Positions 26,722 through 34,679 of a stretch of 64,000 nt of DNA are shown here, one piece after another; position 1 is the first letter of the stretch, and each line of letters starts with the position of its first letter. The notes below the pieces were generated by a model. The model did no database searches. It saw only the letters and a list, made by a program, of their open reading frames with translations, and was not told the DNA's origin. Origin of the DNA: Saprospiraceae bacterium (GTDB lineage Bacteria > Bacteroidota > Bacteroidia > Chitinophagales > Saprospiraceae); assembly GCA_028280415.1 (NCBI GenBank), contig JANQLV010000035.1, positions 1 through 64,000 on the forward strand, written 5' to 3'. Both the position numbers and the translations under genes were made by a program.

Positions 26722-28155
26722 ATGAAAAATAAGAAAAAACTCTCTCGCAGAAAGTTCCTCAAAACTAGTGCAGTTGCCGGTTCTGCATTTATGATTGTTC
26801 CACGAAGTGTTTTGGGTGGAAAAGGATATACTGCTCCCAGTGATCAATTGAATATTGCAGGAATTGGTGTAGGAGGAAGAGGTGCAGGAATTTTGGCGGA
26901 TGCGGCTAAAATCCCCGGGACTAATATTATCGCGCTATGCGACGTAGATTTTAAAAGGGCTATGGGTAGTTTCTCGCGATTTAGTCAGGCAAAGCAATAC
27001 AAGGATTTTCGAAAGATGCTGGAAAAGGAAAAAGATGTTGATGCTGTGATGATTGCTACCCCCGACCATACCCATGCAGTCTGCGCTATGGCGGCTATGG
27101 AATTAGATAAGCACGTTTATGTAGAAAAACCTTTAACGCATAATATTTACGAGGCTCGTTTACTTACAGAGACTGCCCGAAAGCGAAAGCTGGTTACTCA
27201 AATGGGAAATCAGGGTAGTTCGGGTGAAGGAGTCCGGCTTATTCAGGAATGGATCGATGCCGGAATTATCGGGGAAGTGACCAGGGTACACTGCTGGACC
27301 AATCGTCCGATTTGGCCTCAGGGAGTCCCCAAGCCTACAGGTAATCATCCCGTTCCCGAATCTTTGGATTGGGATTTATGGCTCGGCCCCGCCGCTCACC
27401 GTGCCTATAACCCGGCTTATTTGCCGTTTAAATGGCGCGGATGGTGGGATTTTGGCACCGGCTCTCTGGGTGATATGGGTTGTCATATTATTGATCCTCC
27501 ATTCAAAGCTTTGCGTTTGGGTTATCCCACTTCCGTCGAAGCGAGTGTTAGTCAGGTATACGTAGGGGATTTCCGTTTGGCAGATTTCCCCGACTCTTGC
27601 CCTCCCGCATCGAAAGTACATTTTGACTTTCCAGCCAGAAACAATATGCCGGCAGTAGAGTTAATTTGGTACGATGGTGGTATTTTGCCCAGAAGACCCG
27701 CCGAGCTGCAAGCGAATGAATCAATGGGAGAAACCGGAGGCGGTACTCTTTTCGAAGGCACAAGAGGAAAAATTGTTTGTGGTATTTATGGTAAAAACCC
27801 TTCTTTATTACCTTATAAAGCAATGGATTATTTCAAACAACCCGAGAAAACGATTCCGAGAGTAGAAGAAGGCCATGTTGGCAGTTGGGTGAAAGCTTGT
27901 AAAGAAGGGACTCCAACTTCTTCTAATTTTGATTATGCCGGTCCTTTAACTGAAACAGTGCTGATGGGTAATCTGGCTATTCGTTCTTTTAATTTGAAAC
28001 AATTAAAACCCGGAAAAACACCTTCCAGCTGGGATCCATGGACCTATCCGGGAAGAATTCAACTGGAATGGAATGGACAGGATATGACTATCACCAATTT
28101 CGAGGCCGCGAACCAGTTTATAAAAAGGGAATATCGCTCCGGCTGGGAAATATAA
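26722..28155 (+). CDS. Tat-exported Gfo/Idh/MocA family oxidoreductase
   Basis: A 477-residue NAD(P)-dependent dehydrogenase of sugars or inositols. It begins with a Tat signal (LSRRKFLKTSAVAGSAF), implying folded export with its cofactor. The Rossmann motif is IAGIGVGGRGAGIL and the catalytic-lysine motif is YVEKPLTHN. The C-terminal domain contains DMGCHIIDPPFKAL. This Tat-tagged, ~450-residue class is frequent in Bacteroidota and Planctomycetota and usually acts on extracytoplasmic glycans. It ends the dipeptidase-HAD-desulfurase run. A strong bidirectional terminator begins nine bases after the stop. Confidence 0.92.
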   Translation: MKNKKKLSRRKFLKTSAVAGSAFMIVPRSVLGGKGYTAPSDQLNIAGIGVGGRGAGILADAAKIPGTNIIALCDVDFKRAMGSFSRFSQAKQYKDFRKMLEKEKDVDAVMIATPDHTHAVCAMAAMELDKHVYVEKPLTHNIYEARLLTETARKRKLVTQMGNQGSSGEGVRLIQEWIDAGIIGEVTRVHCWTNRPIWPQGVPKPTGNHPVPESLDWDLWLGPAAHRAYNPAYLPFKWRGWWDFGTGSLGDMGCHIIDPPFKALRLGYPTSVEASVSQVYVGDFRLADFPDSCPPASKVHFDFPARNNMPAVELIWYDGGILPRRPAELQANESMGETGGGTLFEGTRGKIVCGIYGKNPSLLPYKAMDYFKQPEKTIPRVEEGHVGSWVKACKEGTPTSSNFDYAGPLTETVLMGNLAIRSFNLKQLKPGKTPSSWDPWTYPGRIQLEWNGQDMTITNFEAANQFIKREYRSGWEI

Positions 28156-28163
28156 AACATCTG

Positions 28164-28209
28164 TTTTCAGGTCTTCGGTGTAACTCCTTTGACATCGAAG
28201 ACCTGAAAA
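28164..28209. terminator. strong bidirectional terminator
   Basis: TTTTCAGGTCTTCG pairs with CGAAGACCTGAAAA, and three further pairs lie beyond one G-U or mismatch, around a 10-base loop. It is flanked by T/A runs on both sides. It sits exactly between the convergent Gfo/Idh and GSDH genes, 8 and 15 bases from the two stops, and serves both. Confidence 0.9.
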
Positions 28210-28224
28210 TTTACATCTTCCTCT

Positions 28225-29844
28225 TTATAATTTTACTACTTTACGAGTAAGCGTCCCCTCTTCCGTTCTTAAATGCACAAAATATACTCCGGTACTGATA
28301 TGCCCGAGTTTGAGTTCTTCGGAACTCTGGCCATCTATATTTTGCTTTTTCGAAAAAATGACCTTTCCATTGATATCCAATACTTCAATGGTCACATCCA
28401 TAGAGCGGTTTACTTCCATATTCAGGCTCAAAATATCTTTGAAAGGATTCGGTGCTACAGAAAAAATATTAAAAGATTCTAAATGGTCTATACTAACAAC
28501 TCCAATAAAAACTTCTGACAGATAAGTACATCCATTTGCTGTGCTTACTTCTACTGTATAGTCTCCATCTTCGGATAAAATCAGACTATCAGCAGTCGCT
28601 CCGGCAATTATTTCACCATTCAAATACCACTGATAGGTTTCAAATCCGGCAGGTGCGTCCAGTGTATTTACTTCCATCCCCGCAGTAATCTCCACTATAA
28701 ATTCTTCCTCACTTTCAATTTTATAAATACGCCCCTGGCCTAATCGGGCTACATAAAGCTCGCCGTTGATATCTTCACCAAAAGTACTGATATCGAATCC
28801 GGAATAACTGCCTACCTCCTGATTCGTCCATCCTCCCGAGCCATCCGGGCTGAGCGCCCAAAATCGTCCGGAACAATAATCCACGTAATAATAATATCCA
28901 ATCAGATCGGGAAACTCGCAGCCCCGATAAACAAAACCTCCGGTTACGGAACAATGCGTAAACACTTCATGATTATAATCGTGTATCGGCGGAGTATATT
29001 CTGATTCATCGCCACAACCATTGGTAATATAGGCCTGATCACCTTCATAACATCGCCAGCCATAATTCAAGCCGCCAGCACTACCAGCGGGTTCAAAATC
29101 AATCTCTTCCCATTGCCCCTGCCCTACATCTCCGATCCACAAATCGCCGGTTACCCGGTCAAAACTATAACGCCAGGGATTTCGAAGCCCTAAGGCCCAA
29201 ATTTCGTCCAGGGTAGATGCATCATTAACAAAAGGATTGTTGGCTGGTATAGTATAGGGGTTGCCATTATCAACATCAATTCGCAACATTTTCCCGAGCA
29301 GCGTTTGAGGGTTTTGAGAACGATTTCCGGGATCATCAAAAGAGCCTCCATCTCCCAGTCCAATATATAAATAACCATCCGGGCCAAACTTCAAACAGCC
29401 TCCATTATGATTACCGAAAGGCTGATCTACCGTCATTAAGATCATCTCACTCGAAGGGTCTGCCACATCAGGATCGGTAGCATCAACACTAAACCGCGAA
29501 ATATTTGTATCGCCACTGTTATTAATATAATTCACATAAAAGTAGCCATTATTAGCATAGTCGGGATGAAAAGCCAGTCCCAGTAATCCCCGCTCATCCT
29601 GATTACTATTACTTGATGTCACTTGATTGCTAATATCCAGAAAAGCAGTACTCAATACCGTACCATCTCCTTCGATAATCTCGATGCGCCCATTTCGCTC
29701 GACGACAAAAAGTCTGTCATCACCAGCATGTGTAATATCAACCGGCCTGGTAAATCCGGATGCGTATTCGACAAGATCAATATCCTGTGCAGTTAGAAAG
29801 AGAGGGCATAAAAACGCCAGGCTTAACAATTTTAAATTGTTCAT
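28225..29844 (-). CDS. secreted glucose/sorbosone dehydrogenase-like protein with T9SS type A signal
   Basis: A 539-residue exported protein. A signal peptide (LLSLAFLCPLFLTAQ) precedes a six-bladed propeller of the GSDH/PQQ-dependent sugar dehydrogenase family (about 20-365). Typical stretches are FTRPVDITHAGDDRLFVVER, DERGLLGLAFHPDYANNGYFYV, NHNGGCLKFGPDGYLYIGLGDGG in part, and LRNPWRYSFD. A short Ig-like linker follows (about 395-440). The protein ends in a T9SS type A sorting domain with PNPF, GKVIF and a GVYFVHL-RKVVKL finish. It is thus exported by T9SS to the cell surface or medium. It oxidises sugars or binds them; PQQ use is inferred from the family. The ATG at 29844 is preferred to a TTG at 29850. 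Confidence 0.9.
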   Translation of the reverse strand: MNNLKLLSLAFLCPLFLTAQDIDLVEYASGFTRPVDITHAGDDRLFVVERNGRIEIIEGDGTVLSTAFLDISNQVTSSNSNQDERGLLGLAFHPDYANNGYFYVNYINNSGDTNISRFSVDATDPDVADPSSEMILMTVDQPFGNHNGGCLKFGPDGYLYIGLGDGGSFDDPGNRSQNPQTLLGKMLRIDVDNGNPYTIPANNPFVNDASTLDEIWALGLRNPWRYSFDRVTGDLWIGDVGQGQWEEIDFEPAGSAGGLNYGWRCYEGDQAYITNGCGDESEYTPPIHDYNHEVFTHCSVTGGFVYRGCEFPDLIGYYYYVDYCSGRFWALSPDGSGGWTNQEVGSYSGFDISTFGEDINGELYVARLGQGRIYKIESEEEFIVEITAGMEVNTLDAPAGFETYQWYLNGEIIAGATADSLILSEDGDYTVEVSTANGCTYLSEVFIGVVSIDHLESFNIFSVAPNPFKDILSLNMEVNRSMDVTIEVLDINGKVIFSKKQNIDGQSSEELKLGHISTGVYFVHLRTEEGTLTRKVVKL

Positions 29845-30060
29845 ATGCAAATAGTCTTAAATTGTAAGTATCGGGCATAAAATTTTTAACTGTTTTCACA
29901 CCTCCAATACCTGTCTAGTTTTGTGAAATAGTCTATGAAAATAAAAAAGAAATATTAATCCAATTTCAAATTAGAGAAATATTGTAAGAATGCGACAGTA
30001 TTTTTTCTAAACAAATAAGAAAATACACGGTTATGATGATATACCACAGCATCAACAAAC

Positions 30061-31527
30061 ATGCAGAAAGCTATTGTTATCGGATCGGGAATTGCCGGAA
30101 TTGCAAGCGCATTACGCTTGAAAAAGAAAGGCTATGCTGTCAAGGTTTTTGAAGCTAATAGTTATCCGGGAGGGAAGTTACACGCTTTCGAACTGGGTCA
30201 ATATCGCTTTGACGCCGGGCCTTCCCTTTTCACTATGCCCTGGCTGGTGGATGAGCTGTTTGAGCTGTTTGGGCTAAATCCGCGCGATTTTTTCGAATAC
30301 AAAACAAAAGAAGTTGTTTGCAATTATTTTTGGGAAGACGGGACTCAATTTACCGTACATGCCGATACTGACCGTTTTGTAAAAGAAGCGGCCGATCAAT
30401 TCGACACCCCTCCAAATGTACTTTACCACTATTTGGAGAATAGTCGAAAAAAATTCGCGCTCACAGAAAACCTGTTTTTAAAAAAATCATTGCACAAGTG
30501 GAAAACATACTTATCCGCAGATACGATCAAAGCGATTCTCTCGCTTTCAAAACTCTCAATTAATACGACCTTACACGAATTCAACCAAAAGCATTTTTCC
30601 GATCCGCATTTGATTCAACTATTCAATCGTTATGCTACTTATAATGGCTCTTCTCCTTATAAAACACCCGGTATTATGTCTATGATACCCCATCTGGAGA
30701 TGAACCAGGGCACGTTTTTCCCGAAAGGAGGTATGCATGCGATTACCAAAAGTCTTTTTCAACTTGCACAAGACCAGGGGATTGAATTTGTTTTTGAAAC
30801 GCCTATCAAAGAAATCACCCATGAAGTTGGCAGTGTAAGTGGTGTCAAGACTAATAATAATTTTTACAGTGCTGATGTGATCGTTTCCAATATGGATGTC
30901 TTTGGTACTTATGAAAGGCTCTTGCAGAACACCCCAAAACCCAAACGGGTTTTACAACAGGAAAGATCAAGTTCGGCATTAATTTTCTATTGGGGTATAA
31001 AAAAGGTGTTTCCCAATCTGGATTTGCACAATATCTTTTTTAGTGAGAATTATCGTACTGAATTTGAATATATTTTTAACAAAAAACTACTTTACGAAGA
31101 TCCAACGATTTATATCAGTATTAGCAGCAAAGAACAAACTGAAGATGCGCCTGCCGGAAGAGAAAACTGGTTCGTCATGGTCAATGCGCCGGGAAATTTT
31201 AATCAGGACTGGGAAAGCTTGAAGCAGCAAGCAAAAGTCAATATTCTTCACAAGTTGAAGCGTATTTTAAAAACGGACATTGCTCCTCTGATCGAGGTAG
31301 AAAGTGTACTTGATCCGATTACTATTGAAAACAACACGAATTCTCATCGCGGTGCTTTGTACGGAACAGCCAGCAATTCTAAATTTGCCGCTTTTTTGCG
31401 CCATCCCAATTTCTCGAATAATCTTAAAAACCTGTACTTCTGTGGTGGTTCAGTACATCCCGGAGGTGGCATCCCGCTCTGTCTGCTTTCTGCAAAAATC
31501 GTCAATGATCTAATTCCTGAAATATGA
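30061..31527 (+). CDS. crtD: carotenoid 3,4-desaturase (CrtD-type)
   Basis: A 488-residue FAD-dependent carotenoid desaturase. The dinucleotide-binding motif is IGSGIAGIASALRLKKKGY with EANSYPGGK. The C-terminal FAD motif is FCGGSVHPGGGIPLCLLSAK. ATYNGSSPYKTPGIMSMIPHLE is closer to 1-hydroxycarotenoid 3,4-desaturase (CrtD) than to phytoene desaturase CrtI. It would introduce the 3',4' double bond of saproxanthin or myxol-type carotenoids after hydration by CruF. It overlaps cruF by four bases (ATGA). A TAGTTTTG box lies 138 bases upstream (29916), but without a clear -33 partner. CrtI activity cannot be excluded by reading alone. Confidence 0.85.
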   Translation: MQKAIVIGSGIAGIASALRLKKKGYAVKVFEANSYPGGKLHAFELGQYRFDAGPSLFTMPWLVDELFELFGLNPRDFFEYKTKEVVCNYFWEDGTQFTVHADTDRFVKEAADQFDTPPNVLYHYLENSRKKFALTENLFLKKSLHKWKTYLSADTIKAILSLSKLSINTTLHEFNQKHFSDPHLIQLFNRYATYNGSSPYKTPGIMSMIPHLEMNQGTFFPKGGMHAITKSLFQLAQDQGIEFVFETPIKEITHEVGSVSGVKTNNNFYSADVIVSNMDVFGTYERLLQNTPKPKRVLQQERSSSALIFYWGIKKVFPNLDLHNIFFSENYRTEFEYIFNKKLLYEDPTIYISISSKEQTEDAPAGRENWFVMVNAPGNFNQDWESLKQQAKVNILHKLKRILKTDIAPLIEVESVLDPITIENNTNSHRGALYGTASNSKFAAFLRHPNFSNNLKNLYFCGGSVHPGGGIPLCLLSAKIVNDLIPEI

Positions 31528-32186
31528 GTCAATTATTACACTTATATAAACCACTCATAAACCCCCGAAATTTATCTGTTTTTTTGATATGGCTCTTCCA
31601 TCTCTCGGCAGTGATTGGAATTTCACTTGGATTCGAACACTGGTTTATCTCTAAAACACCTGTCACGCTCACGCTGATTTTTGTTTTATTAGTATGGAGC
31701 TTTCCGGAAAAAGATTTAAAGCTGGTTTTGGGTATTGTCGTCTTTTTCTTTGGAGGAATGTTTGTAGAATGGATCGGCGTACACTATGGATTTCCTTTTG
31801 GCGTTTACAGTTATGGTGATAATCTTGGTCCCAAGGTTTCCGGTGTTCCCTGGTTTATCGGCATCAACTGGGCCGTTTTAACATTAATTTGCGGAATCAT
31901 AGCCAGTCATCTTGTTGGAAGGAAATGGTTAAGGATTTTAGCCGGAGCGGGTTTAATGGTATTTCTGGATTTTTTCCTGGAGTTTTCGGCACCGATTTTT
32001 GACTTTTGGGCCTTTGAAAATGAGGCCGTACCTATTGAGAATTATTTAGCCTGGTTTGGAATTTCAGTATTATTCCACTTTATTTATCAATCATTAAAAA
32101 TTAAAGGGGATACTAAAATTTCCTATCATCTTTACGCAGCACAATTAGTATTTTTTGTCTATTTCTATGGATTCTATAGCTTATAA
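31524..32186 (+). CDS. cruF: carotenoid 1,2-hydratase, CruF family
   Basis: A 220-residue integral membrane protein with about seven hydrophobic segments, of the CruF (DUF422) family. Recognisable pieces are VEWIGVHYGFPFGVYSYGD, GVPWFIGINW and LMVFLDFFLEFSAP. CruF adds water to the 1',2' double bond of the psi end of gamma-carotene or lycopene, giving the 1'-hydroxyl of saproxanthin and myxol. It starts inside the crtD stop (ATGA overlap) and ends 20 bases inside crtY, so the three genes are a tight translationally coupled operon. Confidence 0.9.
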   Translation: MSQLLHLYKPLINPRNLSVFLIWLFHLSAVIGISLGFEHWFISKTPVTLTLIFVLLVWSFPEKDLKLVLGIVVFFFGGMFVEWIGVHYGFPFGVYSYGDNLGPKVSGVPWFIGINWAVLTLICGIIASHLVGRKWLRILAGAGLMVFLDFFLEFSAPIFDFWAFENEAVPIENYLAWFGISVLFHFIYQSLKIKGDTKISYHLYAAQLVFFVYFYGFYSL

Positions 32187-33315
32187 TTATGCAATCATTG
32201 GCGCCGGTTGTGCCGGTATTCATCTTGCTTTGGCGATGATGGATGATCCTGCGTTCAAGGATATGCAAATATTGATTATCGAGAAAGAGCATAAAGAAAT
32301 CAACGATCGTACCTGGTGTTTTTGGGAGATTGGCGCTGGAAAATGGGATCATCTGGTTTACCATAGCTGGTCAAAAGGAAAATTTAATGCTCCGGGAAAG
32401 ACCAAGCAACTTGAAATGCATCCCTATCGCTATAAAATGCTGCGGTCTATTGATTTTTATCGAAATGGCAAAACCAGAATCAAAGCTGCACCCAATTTTC
32501 AATGGATTAATGATAGCGTGGAAAATATTCTGGAGTCAGAATATGGATCCCAATTAATAGGCAATTCCGGTCAATACCAGGCCGATCATATTTTCGACAG
32601 CCGGATTCATCCCGATTTTTATACTAAAAAGGACTCGTATACCAGGCTGCTTCAGCATTTCAAAGGCTGGGTAGTTGAAACAGAAGAAGACTTTTTCGAT
32701 CCGGAAGAATTTGTGATCATGGATTTTCGAAAAAAATGGAATAACAGTACCAGTTTTAACTATGTACTGCCAACTAGCAAAAAAAGGGCACTGGTTGAAT
32801 TCACACTGTTTACCCCCGATCTTATTCCCGAAGATCATTACGATCAAATCCTTAAGCAATATCTCGAAGACATTGTGGGATTGAAAAAATTCAGTATTGC
32901 CGAGGTAGAACAAGGGATCATCCCGATGAGTACGTTCCCCTTTCATCAGCAGCATCAGAAACATTTAACCAAAATAGGCACTGCCGGCTCCTGGGTTAGA
33001 CCTTCTTCCGGTTATTCTTTCAAAAATGCAGAGAAGTATTCTCAGCAAATTATCCGGAATTTAAAAAAGCAAAAACATCCCTCTACCGGTATCGCTAAAA
33101 ATCGTTTTCGAAAATACGATATATTACTTCTGGATATTTTGAAAAACAAGAACGAGTTAGGAGAAGAATTATTTACCTCTATGTTTGGTAAAAATTCGGC
33201 GAAGCAGATTTTCAAATTCCTGGATGAAGAGACCAGTATTATTGAGGATTTAAAGATCATCTCTACCTTTCGATCCAAGCCTTTTTTACAAGCTCTTATG
33301 AATCAATTCAAATAA
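32167..33315 (+). CDS. crtY: lycopene beta-cyclase (CrtY family)
   Basis: A 382-residue flavoprotein that cyclises the psi end of a carotene to a beta ring. The N-terminal dinucleotide site is YAIIGAGCAGIHLALAMM, followed by the cyclase signature NDRTWCFWE. The middle has DSRI, and the C-terminal FAD-region pattern is GTAGSWVRPSSGYSF. It is the usual length for CrtY. The ATG at 32167 is preferred to TTG at 32155; it overlaps cruF by 20 bases. With CrtD and CruF it makes one end of a monocyclic carotenoid. crtE, crtB, crtI and crtZ are not in the window. Confidence 0.9.
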   Translation: MDSIAYNYAIIGAGCAGIHLALAMMDDPAFKDMQILIIEKEHKEINDRTWCFWEIGAGKWDHLVYHSWSKGKFNAPGKTKQLEMHPYRYKMLRSIDFYRNGKTRIKAAPNFQWINDSVENILESEYGSQLIGNSGQYQADHIFDSRIHPDFYTKKDSYTRLLQHFKGWVVETEEDFFDPEEFVIMDFRKKWNNSTSFNYVLPTSKKRALVEFTLFTPDLIPEDHYDQILKQYLEDIVGLKKFSIAEVEQGIIPMSTFPFHQQHQKHLTKIGTAGSWVRPSSGYSFKNAEKYSQQIIRNLKKQKHPSTGIAKNRFRKYDILLLDILKNKNELGEELFTSMFGKNSAKQIFKFLDEETSIIEDLKIISTFRSKPFLQALMNQFK

Positions 33316-33499
33316 AAAAACGATCCACCTGCTGCTCGTTTTCCCAAATCTGTAAAAGGCAGTATCTTGACCAGTCTGGCAAAGGATTAAAACCCTGACC
33401 TTTTCCACTTCCTAACTCATGATGGGTAAACTGCATCATACAAAAATCCTGAATTTTATTCCAAAAACCCCGATAATGCACGAAAGTAAAGGTTGTAAT
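33308..33499 (-). pseudogene. truncated spheroidene monooxygenase (CrtA)-like fragment
   Basis: A 63-codon minus-strand frame with no ATG. It opens at ATT just after an in-frame TAG, and the first usual start is GTG at 33481. It ends at TGA overlapping the crtY stop. It reads ITTFTFVHYRGFWNKIQDF, then ELGSGKGQGFNPLPDW, then CLLQIWENEQQVDRFF. The GSGxGQGFxPxPxW block and the following LxxWxxE strand match the start of the CrtA family (spheroidene monooxygenase and related carotenoid 2-hydroxylases), which is normally around 230 residues or longer. About two thirds is missing, and a few residues before LGSG also seem deleted. I read it as a decayed carotenoid oxygenase gene beside crtD-cruF-crtY. 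Confidence 0.5.
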
Positions 33500-33577
33500 C
33501 TACACACGTATTATTCCTTGCTCATGCTATGTTCGTGGAAGTATTTTCAATGTTCATTAGACCATTATTATCAATAA

Positions 33578-34072
33578 TCAGATTATTTCTTCGAAAGTTG
33601 CCAATACCCTTCCGTAGTCTTTTACTTTACAAGGAATCAAAATGCGGCCTTCGTTTTGATCTTTATCGGCTGTTTTTCGACTGGTTTTGGTATCTAGTTC
33701 CAATCCCCAACTGTGTACTTCTGCTTTTTTGATTTTATTTAGCGGAATAGTCTGCTTGCTCGCTCCAAAGTTGTCAACTATTTGAGCGCTACTGATTGTA
33801 AAGGTATGTTCCCCTAAAGTACGAAGATGATTAAACCGTTTACGGGCATTAATGCTGATAAAAATTCCAAAGCCCACGGAGGCGATAAAGACCAATGAAG
33901 AAACGAAAAATGCCACAATCGTACCAATAGCAATAATGATGAAAGTTCCAATGTTTGCCTTTTTATGCAACTCGTCACATAGTTTTGACCAGGCTTCTTT
34001 ATCTACTTCTAAAGTTACCGGTTTTCGAAATCTGGCAAACCTTATATTATCATCCAATATTTTGTCAGACAT
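33578..34072 (-). CDS. membrane protein of unknown function (PH-like C-terminal domain possible)
   Basis: A 164-residue protein. A short cytoplasmic N-terminus is followed by two adjacent hydrophobic segments (about residues 42-77: FIIIAIGTIVAFFVSSLVF and on). A C-terminal soluble part then reads like a small beta-rich domain: HTFTISSAQIVDNFGASKQTIPLNKIKKAEV. This layout, two TM segments then 'Ixxxxxxxxxx-IPLxxIxxxE', resembles bacterial YcxB/PH-like membrane proteins. No function can be given. It faces the carotenoid genes convergently with the CrtA-like fragment between them. Confidence 0.6.
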   Translation of the reverse strand: MSDKILDDNIRFARFRKPVTLEVDKEAWSKLCDELHKKANIGTFIIIAIGTIVAFFVSSLVFIASVGFGIFISINARKRFNHLRTLGEHTFTISSAQIVDNFGASKQTIPLNKIKKAEVHSWGLELDTKTSRKTADKDQNEGRILIPCKVKDYGRVLATFEEII

Positions 34073-34679
34073 GTTTTTGGCTGCAAAGATAAGCAGAACA
34101 GGCCTAATTAAACCATTGTTTCAACAAAATGCCAGGATAATGGGAAATCTCATAATCATTCCCCAAAGGAATAGAATCATTACAATGCAAAGGATTACTA
34201 CTTTTTAGTATTAAAAAGCGCTCCATTGTCATTCCTTATTAGTAATATTCTCTGTGAATAATGGTGATCACTATTGTTTTATACAATGTTGCTACAAAGC
34301 TTATTTCATCAGTTTTCGACTATTTCACATTTAAAAAAGACACATAATTAAAAAACGTAGAGTTATTTCCTTATTCAGGCGACTTTTTTCCTACTTAAAC
34401 TATCATTACTGCTAAAAACGATGTACCTTTAGGGTGAATATTATCCAACCTGATTGCATTAGAATTGAGCGCCTTAAAAAGCTTGGGGCAAATTTCCCAA
34501 AACCGTCAATCCCCCTTGATATAATTAAGATAAATAGGTATGCAAATCCGCTAATTTGGTTTTGTATTTGTATTGTTTAGAGTATAAGATAGTCAAGACT
34601 TTGGTCTATGCTCAAAGTAATCGAATGAAATGGAGCCGTAGCTAATTTTTTCAGCTAAAGGCCAGGACAAACACTTTAC
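34073..34679. other. long leader region of the repeat protein gene, no gene seen
   Basis: About 600 AT-rich bases lie between the small membrane-protein gene and the giant T9SS gene, which are divergent. There is no coding frame of note. Just before the start codon, GCC-TAGCT and AGCTA-GGC (about 34635-34663) can form a bulged 8-bp hairpin in the mRNA leader. A long untranslated leader is likely. Confidence 0.4.

Noticed and set aside
32554-32964. Minus-strand ORF of 136 codons inside crtY
   Set aside because: Antisense to conserved lycopene cyclase sequence, with no protein-like features.
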